NCBI GenBank assembly: GCA_030734395.1
Contig: JAUZTG010000029.1
Location: forward strand, 2,976,001-3,040,000
Origin: Sarocladium kiliense
Taxonomy: Eukaryota > Ascomycota > Sordariomycetes > Hypocreales > Sarocladiaceae
DNA: 64,000 nucleotides
Direction: 5' to 3'
Shown here piece by piece: positions 30,503 through 42,000 of this stretch. A program made the position numbers and the translations under genes. The stretch's first letter is position 1; every line of letters starts with the position of its first letter. Under the pieces are notes generated by a model, which ran no database searches, was not told the DNA's origin, and worked only from the letters and a program-made list of their open reading frames with translations.

Positions 30503-30735
30503 TCACCGAAGCAAGCGCTCGGATGCGTCAAGCCTGTCAAAGCTCAGCCGGCGTACGTTACTCGGAGGAGTGCCGAGGCGCGTTCTTGTGCGTGTGCGCT
30601 CGAGTCGTGTTGACGTGGGTGAGGCTGGCGCGCTGAGTCCTGAGCTGACGATCAAAGCGAAAGAATGTCTTAGATGTGGTATTCGTAGTTGGGCAACTAC
30701 GTTATGTACGCTCGGACTGGGGGTGTTTTGGACAT
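30503..30735 (-). CDS. Possible small spliced gene, Ser/Arg-rich, unknown function
   Basis: Tentative. Exon 30735-30710 (ATG, eight codons and two bases) joins exon 30644-30503 across a 65-nt GT..AG intron with matching phase, giving 55 residues. The second exon is coherent: ASPTSTRLERTRTRTRLGTP followed by a kinase-site-like RRLSFDRLDASERLL. Another ATG at 30863 opens MASPPSPSVPSSSRLGTTAR in a frame that would reach the same second exon after a one-base shift near a C run. The real gene may therefore start there if that run is misread or a further intron exists. A later proline-rich frame (30.17-30.38 kb) could be a third exon, but the phase does not match at the obvious donor. Confidence 0.3.
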
Positions 30736-30863
30736 GATATGATTAGCTCCTGGGCCCCTGGTCGCCGGGGGAGGGAGCCGGAGGGGAGCTAGGAGAAGGG
30801 GGACCGTGCTGTTGTACCGAGTCGTGAGGAAGAGGGAACTGAAGGAGATGGAGGAGACGCCAT

Positions 30864-33800
30864 GGCAATGATTTGATCGAATTGATTGTTGAATTAATTG
30901 CGGGAGATGGTTGTACTGTTTGAGTCGTGAGAGTTTTGAAGGGGGCAAAGCGGTGACTTACACAGAAGACAGACGTTCATACTGCAGCTGTCCAGGAGTA
31001 TGATGGCGGAATGTCCACAGAAGAAAAGGATCTTTGAGAGCAAAAGTATCTTAATGGCTTCTTCAAGGAGACTTTTGAGCGATGTGTCTGTATGCCAGTG
31101 AAACGGTCTCGAACCTGTTTAGCAGTGTTGCCAGCTCTTCAACAGAGTTGAGCCACCGTTTCGAGTGAAACGGTTCCTCCTCGATTCCAATCGATCAATT
31201 CATTTCTTAGCCACAGATCAATTCATCCCGAAGATTAATGACACCAGCCCCATCCACTGGCCGGTCGGACCTCTTCCGCGCTCCCCCGTCCCTCGATGGC
31301 AGCAGCTCCGAGACTCTGGCCGGTGGAAGCCAGGTTCATGGATCAGCCCCTGTCGGCGGGGAGATTTCGGGAGCGGTCTTCCGCCAAGCTATTGGGTTGC
31401 TAGACGCCTTCGCTTCGCTTGAGACATGCTGTCGGTACACCCTGTTGACGATGGATGGACTGCTTCGGCGGGTGAGGCCGGCAGACATTGGGATGGGGCG
31501 TTGACCCGGTGGCTTGGGAGTGGTCTGGGGTGGTGGTTTGGGAGTTGGGACAGAAGGACCGAGAGGGCTTGTGATAGAGTTTGATTGGGTATGGCAGCCC
31601 GGTGGTCGATGTGATGCAATGTCCGCAGTGATCGGTGACGGGTGATGTTGTGCCGAAGGTGCTGGCCGCGGATGAATCGAGATGAGACAATCGTCAAGCC
31701 TGCCTGTTGGCTATATGGAAAGCCTGGCTGGCATAAGCGGAACAGGATTCTTCCACGTCCACTGTTAGGCAGTCGAAAGAAGGTGCCTCGGCATTTGATG
31801 TCTCGCGGAACGAAGATTTGGTGGCGTTTGATCATTTCCTATCATACATTACAGACTTGTGACAAAAGCTCATCTGTTCTCATCACGCAATTAGCGAGTT
31901 CAGGTTGCAATCGCGGGAGCTATCACGTCATCCTCACGACAGACGAGTCCCACGGCCACGGTGCGGTGCCTGTAAAATGAGAAGATATGCGGAACAACGG
32001 TTTATAGTCAGAGTACCCTGGAACTGTGTTCTTTGCCTGGAAATCGCGTTATCCATGAGTCTCCTGGCGAATCTCTAAAGCTCAGGAGCTGGTGGTGAAG
32101 CCAAAACTTGCAATTTCTAGACTCAGGCCTCAGAACAGAAACCCCTGCCTTAAGTGGACTGAGCTGCCTCGACCTCCATATTTCCCTTCTTAGACGAAAA
32201 CAAAGCAAGTAGTGGCTGCATTAGGCTGTCGATAACGGATGGTAAAGGTGTGCTAGTGTACGGTTGTATCAGAGACAAGTCCGCATTAAGTCTTCAGCAC
32301 AGACACGAATGACGACTCCGGAGTACGACCTACGACAGGTATCACACATATCACAGATTCACCCAAAAGCCTATCAAGCATAACTTACATACTCTTTAAG
32401 ATCTGTTGAAACACCTCAAACTCGAACGTCAATTAGCGCCAAGCAATTGGCTGGGGGTTTCTAATGAACCAGTGTGTGTTCACTTGGGCCTCATGTCTGT
32501 TGAGTACTTACAGGGTCCTGATGATGAAGTTCAGCGCGCCTGTGTAAACAAACTCCTGGGTGTCGGTGACATTTCTGACCCCCCTCAGCGTCCGTTGTGT
32601 TTCTCTCTCACACGATTCTTAAGTGAATTGGGACACTTCTCCGATGGCTGGAAAGTGAGCTAGTTATGCAAGAGCCGATACAAATAGAATGACGCTTCGG
32701 CCTTGAATGCTTCAAGCCATCTCCCATTTCACTTGCATTGCTGTATTACAACCACCTCTTCGGCAAACTTCGCCAACTATCCCGAGGACAACAGGCCCAT
32801 GACGCTCATCGAAGAACATATCGATGTTCTGTCCCGACTCACGACGACCACTAGCTTGATGAAAAACTATTTCATGCTCATGTTTGGCTATCTTATTGCT
32901 TCCATACATATATGGGATCAATAGCACCTTTTGGGCTACTTCGGCGGCTGTGCAAGGGAGCTTGGGTCAGCATCCAGTGATCCATATACTTCGTAGCTTC
33001 CTTCCAGCCTTCACATACTATCCAAAGCCTTGTCAAAGGCTAAAGCCCCGACGGTCCAGCCCAGAATATGAATACATGTGGTCTGTAGGATCCGTCTATT
33101 CCAGACATGTCTTTCCTTGGGTCGTTCCTTGGGTCGCCGTTGTCTCATACGATCCTCAACCGCGTGGTCTAGACTGAAGCTATTGAGGGCTTTGACTATT
33201 CAAGATGCTCCGCAAACGAGCATACCCTACCCTGGGGCGCAGACAACACGCCTGACAGCCCGTGGCGACCCTTCGTGCAGGACACGGCACACGCTTGGGG
33301 CCCAGCCCGCCGTCTCTTGCAGGCGAGCCACCGCTGCAGATCCGTCACACCGCTCATTGTTTACTTGCAGTGCTCCCGTAGGCTCCGTCAGGTGCATGCC
33401 GTCCTTCAGCGGAGGCGCCGTCATCCCTCGACCGGCAGTGATCACGCCAAGGTTCCGGTAGTGATGACTCGTGGGCCGTGGTGCTTGTGGCAATTGGGCA
33501 CGGACTGCCTCTGGCAATGCGACCTCTCAGCTGAGTGTAGAGGTCTTGAAGACGCAGGGACTTGCATCTGGACTGTGTTTCATGATCGAGCGTGTGACTT
33601 GCCAACTCATCGTTGATGATTACGTGCAGAGCTTGAGCATCACACGACCATCGATCACTGCCTAGAACCCCCTATTCATGTTACAAGGCTGTCTGGATGA
33701 TCTTTCTGCAAGAAATGCCTGTGGGAACGTCTAGTTTCGCAGGTGAGTCCTTCTCTGGGACGGCGTGGCACAGCCGTGTCCCGTGCTGCGACATCGAGAT

Positions 33801-36800
33801 GTTTGGGTCGTTCCTCTCTTCGGCTTCATTTGCCATATGGTGCACACAGCAAATGAGCGTCCCAAGAAATGGACAAATTGCAACGTGAAACTTTTGTATG
33901 GTCATCTGCTCCTCAACCCCAGACCCGCCTCCCCGGACTTGGACAGACACAGAATCCTACTGGATCATTCAACCATCCATCTGTTCATACAGCGGAGTAC
34001 CCGAGTTGCCTTGTCTGGCGTGCTCGACTGCAAATCTCAACCTCGTGACAAACGCGGCTCGTTCCCCGCGCCGAAGAAGGGCCCTGTCCCCGGATTTCAC
34101 AAGCTTTTCGCCGGCCGTTCCCCAGGAAAATAACGAACCCACTCACTCACTTCCCGTGCCAGGAAGGGAAAACCGTTGGAGAACGGCGCAGAGCTTGTGT
34201 GTGGCCCCCCGGTTAAAGTGGCCCTGGCCACCGGGAAGCCCAGCCGTGCCGTGTCCAGCTTCTTCACAGTGGTCTTTACCCGGCTGGCCCGGCTGATGTT
34301 TGCGATCACAAGGGACAGTTCAGTCAGCATTGACCGAACGCAGGCCAGGCGCGGAAGACGGAAGACATGGGTCGTCATGGAGGTATAAGGCAGGGGGGTT
34401 TAAGGGTTTTCTACATCTGGAAGCCGGCGAGTGAAAGCGGGTTGGCGATCGACAAGAAGTTCCTTAGGCGAGAGGCCCAGAGTGTGGTGTTCAGACGAAA
34501 AGGTGTATATCACTCCTTGTAGTAAGACGGCACAGAGATCATGCATTTGCCGTCTCAGCGTTTCGAACAATACATCAATTCTTTTTTTCCGCATTTCTTT
34601 TATAATGCGATCTACGATACGCCTACACAGGGGGAGTACATGCATCCTCTTCGCGTTGCACCCTTCCCCCTCCTCGGCCATCCTAGACACACGGGACAGG
34701 ACAACACTACATTGCCTCGTGGGCCCTTGGAGAAATTAGAGTAACTCGTTCTTCCGATCCGGGGTGCAGAAACTCACTCGAGTCCAAGCTTTCTTGCCAC
34801 GACGGGGCGTGCATGCCTCTACTGTACCCCAGACGGAAAGCACTTTACTCGCGGTCTTCTGGACTGCTGTTCCCCGTGCTCGAAATATTCCGCCACCTCC
34901 GCTCCGATGGTCCGAAGACGGTCAACTTTTGTCAAATCTGGCTGTACAGGGCTTCGATTACCCATCTCCTCTACAAAGAGCAGCCTTCGGGGTGATGGTA
35001 CGCTTTGGTGCAGATGCGACCTGCGTCTCTTGATGGTCGTACCCAGACTTTGCTTGCAGTGTGCGTCCCAGCTTGTCACACGCCTCTTCAGCCTTGAAAT
35101 AGTGATTTTGTGTGTTCCACTGCAGCAGGATACGAGTTCCGCTGCGTGCTGACTGTACCAGCTGTATCCAAATCCCCTTCCTTGGGGCTGAATTGAAGAT
35201 ACTGCCCACTCCCGGCTCGACTATCCTATGATAAACTGTGATGTAGTCAATCAGGCTCAGAGGCGGTGACCTGAACGTATCTAAATCGCCTCACCGTCGG
35301 AAACGTAGCGTAATGTCGCATATTCCAATCATAGCCGTTCGAATCCCGCGGGTGGCTGAGAATCATATCTTCGTGGCACATCACTCCCCCCCCATATCTG
35401 CAGCTCTTCAGCCACTTTTTCGCCAGAAAATTCCACACTCTCACGATTGGATGCTGCACCTTCGCTTGCACGCTGATTGCATTGGGTGCAGCGCATAGTG
35501 TGGCTTGCTCAAGCCCCCTAAACCAGCCTGGTGTCTGTCGGCACTGCTTGTTTGCGTGCCGCGCGCCCTATGAAATCACTCTCTTCCGAAGACGTTTGTC
35601 AAGTGATGGTACCTGTGACTATTTCCAGTAACGGCTTGCTGCAGCATAGTTGTTCAGCCTTTGTGGCGACCCTTCACCGCCTCCTGTACTTGGTTCCTTC
35701 ACGGCTGAGGAGTGCGCGCTGATGCCCATCGGCGGGATCAGCCTCGTGAAAAGTTGCTTCCCTGGAGGTCGTTTTCACATTGCTTCTGGCTAGAAGAGTC
35801 CTCCGAGACCTTGTCTCTGTGTGTCCCGATGGACTGTGTGCCCCGTTCTATGGCAAACGCTCATCACAGGCGTCGCGTGATCGTCTTGGAGCGACCCTTC
35901 GAGCTGAGAAACGTATGGAAGAAGCCTCTTCCAAGAGTGGTTTCCTTTTCAGTCCATCTTGCTGCAGTTTGCGTCTCAGTTCCCGACTGAACACACTAAT
36001 ACGAGAAGAGACGGGCCAACTTCCACTCATTTTGCAACCTTCCGGGTTGTGTATTGTGTAGCGCTCCAGCCCGAGTCCAGCAAACACCCGCGCCACGCTG
36101 CAATATCATAGAATGTCATGACTGGTCGTTGACACGTGTTAGATAATCCAACGGAGGAACAGAGTCATTGTTCGGGAGAGTGCAGGCGGTGACGAAAGGG
36201 CCGCACTCTGGGCGAGACAGACCGCCCTTGTGGCTCGCGGCAGTTGCTCAACGTGGTCGAACCAGGTTACTGAATTTTGATGATAATACGGGATCTGGCA
36301 TTCCCGCTTCGCTAGGCGTGGATGATTTCGGAGGCAGGCTGGGAGGGGAGTGTTGTAACATGCGATCCGCTTAAGATTGGCGGTGTGAAGCTGGCTGTTC
36401 AGCGTGCTGCAGGAGGGTAACACGGGGTTCCAGGAGGTCGGCGAGGTGCTGATATCGCTGAAAGAAATGTATTATCGATCAATTCTTCTTTTATTTTGTT
36501 TAAATTATGGGATAATACGGTTCTGAGGGGAGATCAAAAGGCTATCTCCCACACGTGTTGACATGCACGCTCTTGGCTGGGGCATATCAATCGGGCCTTA
36601 CACCGGAGTTATCAAAGCTTAGCAAGGATTGTCGAACTCAATCTCGAGCCAAGTCTTTATGGAACATTTCAAGAGGCCCTATGGTCCACTCTCTCTGTCA
36701 GATAATAGCATTTCCGCGGGGTTGGCATTACAAAACTTGCGAGTCTTAACCAAGAGAACCAGCACGTTGTCACGAGACACCTCGAGCTGAATAGCACGCC

Positions 36801-39028
36801 TTACCAGCCTCAAAGCACTGTAACCCTCTTAATTAAGCAATTTCCATTGTCGATCAGGGTCTCGTTACGCTGAAGACAGTCACTGAGACGCCACAGCCCG
36901 CCACGCTGAGCTCGCTTTCGCTCACCGACTCAGTGGTCAGCGGAGTCGAGGACGATAAGCAGCGACTCCCCGGTCCATGTCGTGTTTCATCCCCCACGGG
37001 GCATTTCCTCGGAGAAGAGCAATATCACCGCTTGTCGCCGGTCGGTCGTATTCTGGTTCTCTGGTTGCACATACCTCAAGCCGTGTAAGTCGCTGACGGT
37101 TCCTAATGTAGGACGCCATCGTGAAATCTTACGTCGATATTAACGATGCTTCGAACCAACGGTAGCAATAGATGCATGTCAGCCCGCGGCGCCCGGGCCT
37201 GAGTGCCCCATGTGCGCGGGCCGCGCCTCTGCCGTTGCAGAGATAGGCGTCCGGAGGTGACAGATGATACATCAATCTCACCCATCGGCCACCTCCGGAA
37301 CTATTCACGCCTTTCCCGCCTCCATCACAGTTTGGTCTTATGATCATCGTTGGTCCCCGAAACTAATCTGAGCCATCGCCGTTCATCTTACACGCATTCA
37401 CATGTCGAGCACACCTCATCGCATGAACATCGTATGGTGGGGGTCAAGGTCGATGGAGCGAGGATGGGTGCTGTGTAAATGAACCGAGCCTCGGCGTCGC
37501 AAGGAAGGATGGTAATGACGAAGTTGAGGATGCATGCTTATGGCGCAGCGAATTGATGAGAGTTACATTCAACCTTAGGAACTTCGATCAGGCTTCGAGA
37601 AGAAGGAGGGGAGTGTTCCTAGATGGTAACCATTGTCAATTCGATGAAGGCGGTTTGATAAGCATACACACCATCTTTCCACGCGAGAACAAACATCCTT
37701 GAACAATCGTAAGAAGTTCCTTGAGTTGGAGGTCTAGTACAAGGGTTATTCACGAACCTCGATAAATGATATCAAATGACCCCTGGTCGTTGATACCATT
37801 ATCGCATCCCGCGCCCAGAAGTCCCCCGCCCCAGGCATCCTAAACAGAACACTTTCAACGTGCTTCTAGAAAACCTCGTCCTTGGCTCCAATCTTCTGCA
37901 TCAACAGCCCTGTCTCTAAGATTAGCTGGTGATCCTTCCCCTCGCACCGCGTGGGGGTGACGACCAGCGTGCATCCCGCCCCCTCCCCCCCCTCCTTATG
38001 TCACAATCACACCCAAACTTTTACTGTAGACAAATCACACACCACCACACGGATTGGTTGCAGGCACGCGTTGGATGGCTCTTTTGCTATTCTTGCGTTT
38101 GGGAACCGCCACGTTGGCGAGTGTGGTCATCTGAGCCTACAAAGGCGCTTCCAGGTCGTGGGGTCCTTTGGGAAGGCTATCGCTCCTTGCATCTTTGTCA
38201 AGGAAACTCAAATATCAGGTTTGTTTATCGCTCATTCGGTGAATAGTTGAAGTTTAGGGTGGTTCGACTTGGTCCTACTGGTCATTGCGACCGTCTGTGG
38301 TTGCGATGGGTGATGTGAGGCATACGCGCGTGATAGTGACAGTGGTTTTGATGGGCGCATCGCATTGAGCATCACCAGCCACCCCCTTCTTCATGCGCCG
38401 TCGAAGCGCGCGTGAAATTTGATCGCGGCGCGTCTGAATGGCCATGTTTCTCTAATATTAACCGCAAACATATGCAACGCAATTGTGATTGTTCCGCGAT
38501 CCAATGACGAACCCGAGAATAAGTCACAAGTGGTGGTTGATCCCCCAACACCAATAATACAACGGGGAAATCCCGAACGGCGTCACATGGACACTATTTG
38601 GAAGAACAACTCATCACTCTTGATACAGATGCCTGGCCTTCGCACAGTATGAGCTGCCTAAATGGTCAGACAGAGGAGGGAGGTTGCATCCAAGAGATAG
38701 ACACCCCCAGCGACGACCTGACGCGCGCGTATGGGAGTTTCCCCACGTAGTGCGCAACGTGAATAGAGGGTGCTGCTGTTTTACAGGGGCTGCTGTAGCC
38801 CTGATCTATTCAGCTGGGGGCAGGATAGGTAGGTGATTGTAGGGCGATCCTTTGAGTGCGATCATGGGATACGTGGGAGATGCTACCTTACCCTAGGCAT
38901 GGTTTGGACATTACCATCACCCGTTGTGATTGTCGTGTTGACAATTCGATCAATTGCTGACAAAAATAGTCCTGCCTCCTTTGCGATTTTTTTTATGGTA
39001 ATCATTTTTTTTCTTTCTGTTTTCTCAG
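30864..39028. other. Gene desert, first third
   Basis: About 8.2 kb in which I recognise no gene. Weak signals are a plus-strand ATG frame of 88 codons at 31238-31504, an exon-like minus segment ending in a GTAAGT donor near 32509, a plus frame at 32703-32924, and a 14-nt match to the 5S gene at 37956-37969. Base composition is near that of the rest of the window, so this does not look like AT-rich repeat-mutated DNA. Confidence 0.35.
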
Positions 39029-42000
39029 GTACATCGTCGTTTCAGACAATCCGTCCTTTGAGAATGACATTGCGTTGTTTAGACTTCCGTTACTGTCAGT
39101 CAAGGCCTACAGTTGTGGCATCAGACTTCTCCCTCGCGTCGATACCACCCAAGATTATTGACGAGGTCAAACACCAACAGATCTCAATAGTAGTTTACAA
39201 GTCATTGTTCGGCATGAATTATTTCGGATGTATCATCCAGCAACACCCCTCCACCAGTGTGAGAGACGAAGCCATTGAATGTATACCCATCCCTTTGTCA
39301 TTGATGCACATAGCTTCGAGTACAATGGCGGCCCTACCCTCCCATCTACCCGCCCACGGACCGCATCCTGTCATTCGCTGCACCACGTTTCCTTATGGAC
39401 GCAAGGGCCCATGTGAGTCGAAAGCATTTACCCTTGAATTGTAACGCCATGCTCTCCTTCAGCAGTCATTGAACGATCAGACCATGACCGTATCACACAG
39501 TGCTACATCGCATTGGCGACCATACTGCCATCAGAACACATGTAGCAACATGCTTGTGGCTTAGCACCCACACAAAGGCACCAGGGCGAGGAATGAGTAA
39601 TACCCACTGACTCGATTCGACCAACGCAAGCCACAAACTCGCTGTCACTCACGTTTCTCGCCCTCCGTCCGGACAAGCCCGACAGACACAGCTGACTTTC
39701 CCGGCACCCGGCCTGTCCCCGCGGGGAGCCGGCGACGAAAAAAAGCCACTAACGTCAGGCAGCAAAGTCTCGGCGACAATAGACAGGAAGAGGACCCAGG
39801 GGAGTGTAGTGAAGGGTTTGTCGAGGTAATGTGATTTGCTAGTCATTAGCAATGGGACTTTGCGAACCTCCCGCGGGTATGTCGCTCAGACACTCTTTCA
39901 TTCTCCATAGTCTTCTCCATGGGGAGGCGAATATGAGGAGCATTGGAAAGTCACATGCGCATCTTCCCCCTTCTCTTTTCCCACATTTCTCCGCATGGGG
40001 ATGGGCGGCAGAGAGGGATGATGCTTGCGAGTGGCAAAAATGTCATGGAGACTGAATCCACTGGAAGCTGTTCAAGCGTGCGCGTTTGTGGGGTGCGAAG
40101 CGCAGCAATGAGCTGAACTGAGGCCAGGCGCGACGGTGGTCGGTTCGAGTCCGACACACGCCCCGTTTTCCCGAACTGCCCGAAATGGGCTGGAGGCTCC
40201 GTCTGCAGCCTTGCCTTGCCTTGACTCCCCGTGCTAATCCGAGCGAATGGGGGCATAATTAATGGCGATTAGTTTGAGCGGTTTAGTTGTAGGCTTACCG
40301 AATGTAGAACGGGAGACAGGAAGGCCCTGGCGACCCGACGGACTGGCCTGTTCAGTGTTGTCTGGGGGAGTTAGCGTGAACTTCCCATACGCAGGGTCGC
40401 GTCAGCTTGCGCCTTGTCGTATGAGGCGCTCCTTGGGAGCTCCTCGGGATTGAACTTCGGAAGCTGGACAAGCTCTTCTCGTCCAAATGCTACCTATACT
40501 GTACCCGACAGGATGGTTCCTATTGACTACATTGGTTTTTATTTATTTATCGAACTCTGGTCAATACGGCCCGATAGAAGCAAAGAACCCAGCCTTCCAC
40601 AGGCCCGTTCCGGCAGGTCCAGTACATTGCAGGTCATGGCCCCAGACCGGGTTCGAGATGACCAATGCACCAGCATGCATACCTTGTAAACCTTATGATA
40701 TGCACGGATAGATAGACAAGCATTTCATGCCCCGAACAAGCACCCCAGGAAATTCCAAAGCCTTGGATCCCTCGACTTGCCTGATCCGGTGGATTTTGGC
40801 AACGTTGCTCAGGCCATGTCGCCAGTGAATCTGAGAACCCATTGAGGCTAAATGATGCTCCACGTGTCAGCAGCACTCGGAAACGGCTGTGATTGGTGGA
40901 TACCATGGTGAACCTTTTCACCGGGATGGACCTGAGCGAGGGGCGTGTGATCCGGAGCCAAAGCTATGAGAATGGAGTTCCAAACCTTGGTGGGCTGGCT
41001 AGGTAGAAACTAGAAAATAATGATCAATTCAATGCGGATGATGGAGTCAATAGAGAAAACGTCCTCATCTGAAATGCCCATCTCTAGTTGGTGGTCATGC
41101 GTCGGAAGAAGAGGCAAACGGAGAGGAGAACGACCCATACGTTACCTGTCACGAGCGCATCAAGAGGCGATAGTAACACCGCTTCCGAAGGGTATCTGGA
41201 GCGTCGCCGACCTCGTGGCAGCGGGAGATGGCCTCGGCGGATGGCCGACCGTATTTTCCCGAGGTTCAACTTAGAACGAAGCCATTGCCTCGGCGTTGAA
41301 ACCCCGAGGCGCAGTTTGGGACTCTAGTCCTCTTTGGCGACCGACTCCCGGGCCGATTTAATAGCAGGGCCAGCGGAGAAACACCGGCCGAACAGCGGAA
41401 ACGAAGCGTGTGCGAGCAATTTCCAATATTCTCGAGATCAATTTCCATCTTGATGGAGACGAGGGCGTTTCTTTATGGAGTATGACGAATTCGGAATGGT
41501 GGGCCTGAGTTGTGACACTGGCTGGCGTGATGGTCCCTGCATGAGACGATTCGACACTATCGTGACCCAAAGGTCTGGCCAGGCGACGGGGTCCAGTTTG
41601 GCCAATTGATGATGATTGCTGGACGCACTGGTTCTTGTTTTTTGTTCATTAGCAACTTTAACTCAATGTGCGGTTCTCGAACTGCCAAGTGTTAACCACG
41701 CGGACCTCTTCCCGTGAGAAAGGGTGTGATCTTCCAAATCGCTGGATGAAGCACTCCTTTCCCAGGCCAAGCTAACATGGCTCTGGACCCTTGGCGGGCT
41801 CGAAATACACCCGGCGAACAGATGCTAACAAATAGGGCGATTTCTTCGAGAACGCTCTCTGTTCCGGATGGCTTGACCGACCACCGTGACAGGCAGAGAT
41901 GGAGTTCGATGTCCGGGTTTCCGATAGTGCTAGCTTGTCGTGCGTCCACAATCCTGATCGGCCGGTCTCGCGAAAGGGAGCATATGCTCCTGAATTGACA

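Noticed and set aside
38833..39444. Plus-strand frame of 203 codons
   Set aside because: Starts at GTG, runs through a T-rich tract that looks like a splice acceptor, and has no motif.
40139..40155. Perfect T-arm-like hairpin (GTCGG TTCGAGT CCGAC) suggesting a tRNA gene
   Set aside because: No pairing acceptor strand, D-arm or A-box lies at the right distance upstream, so a tRNA cannot be built.
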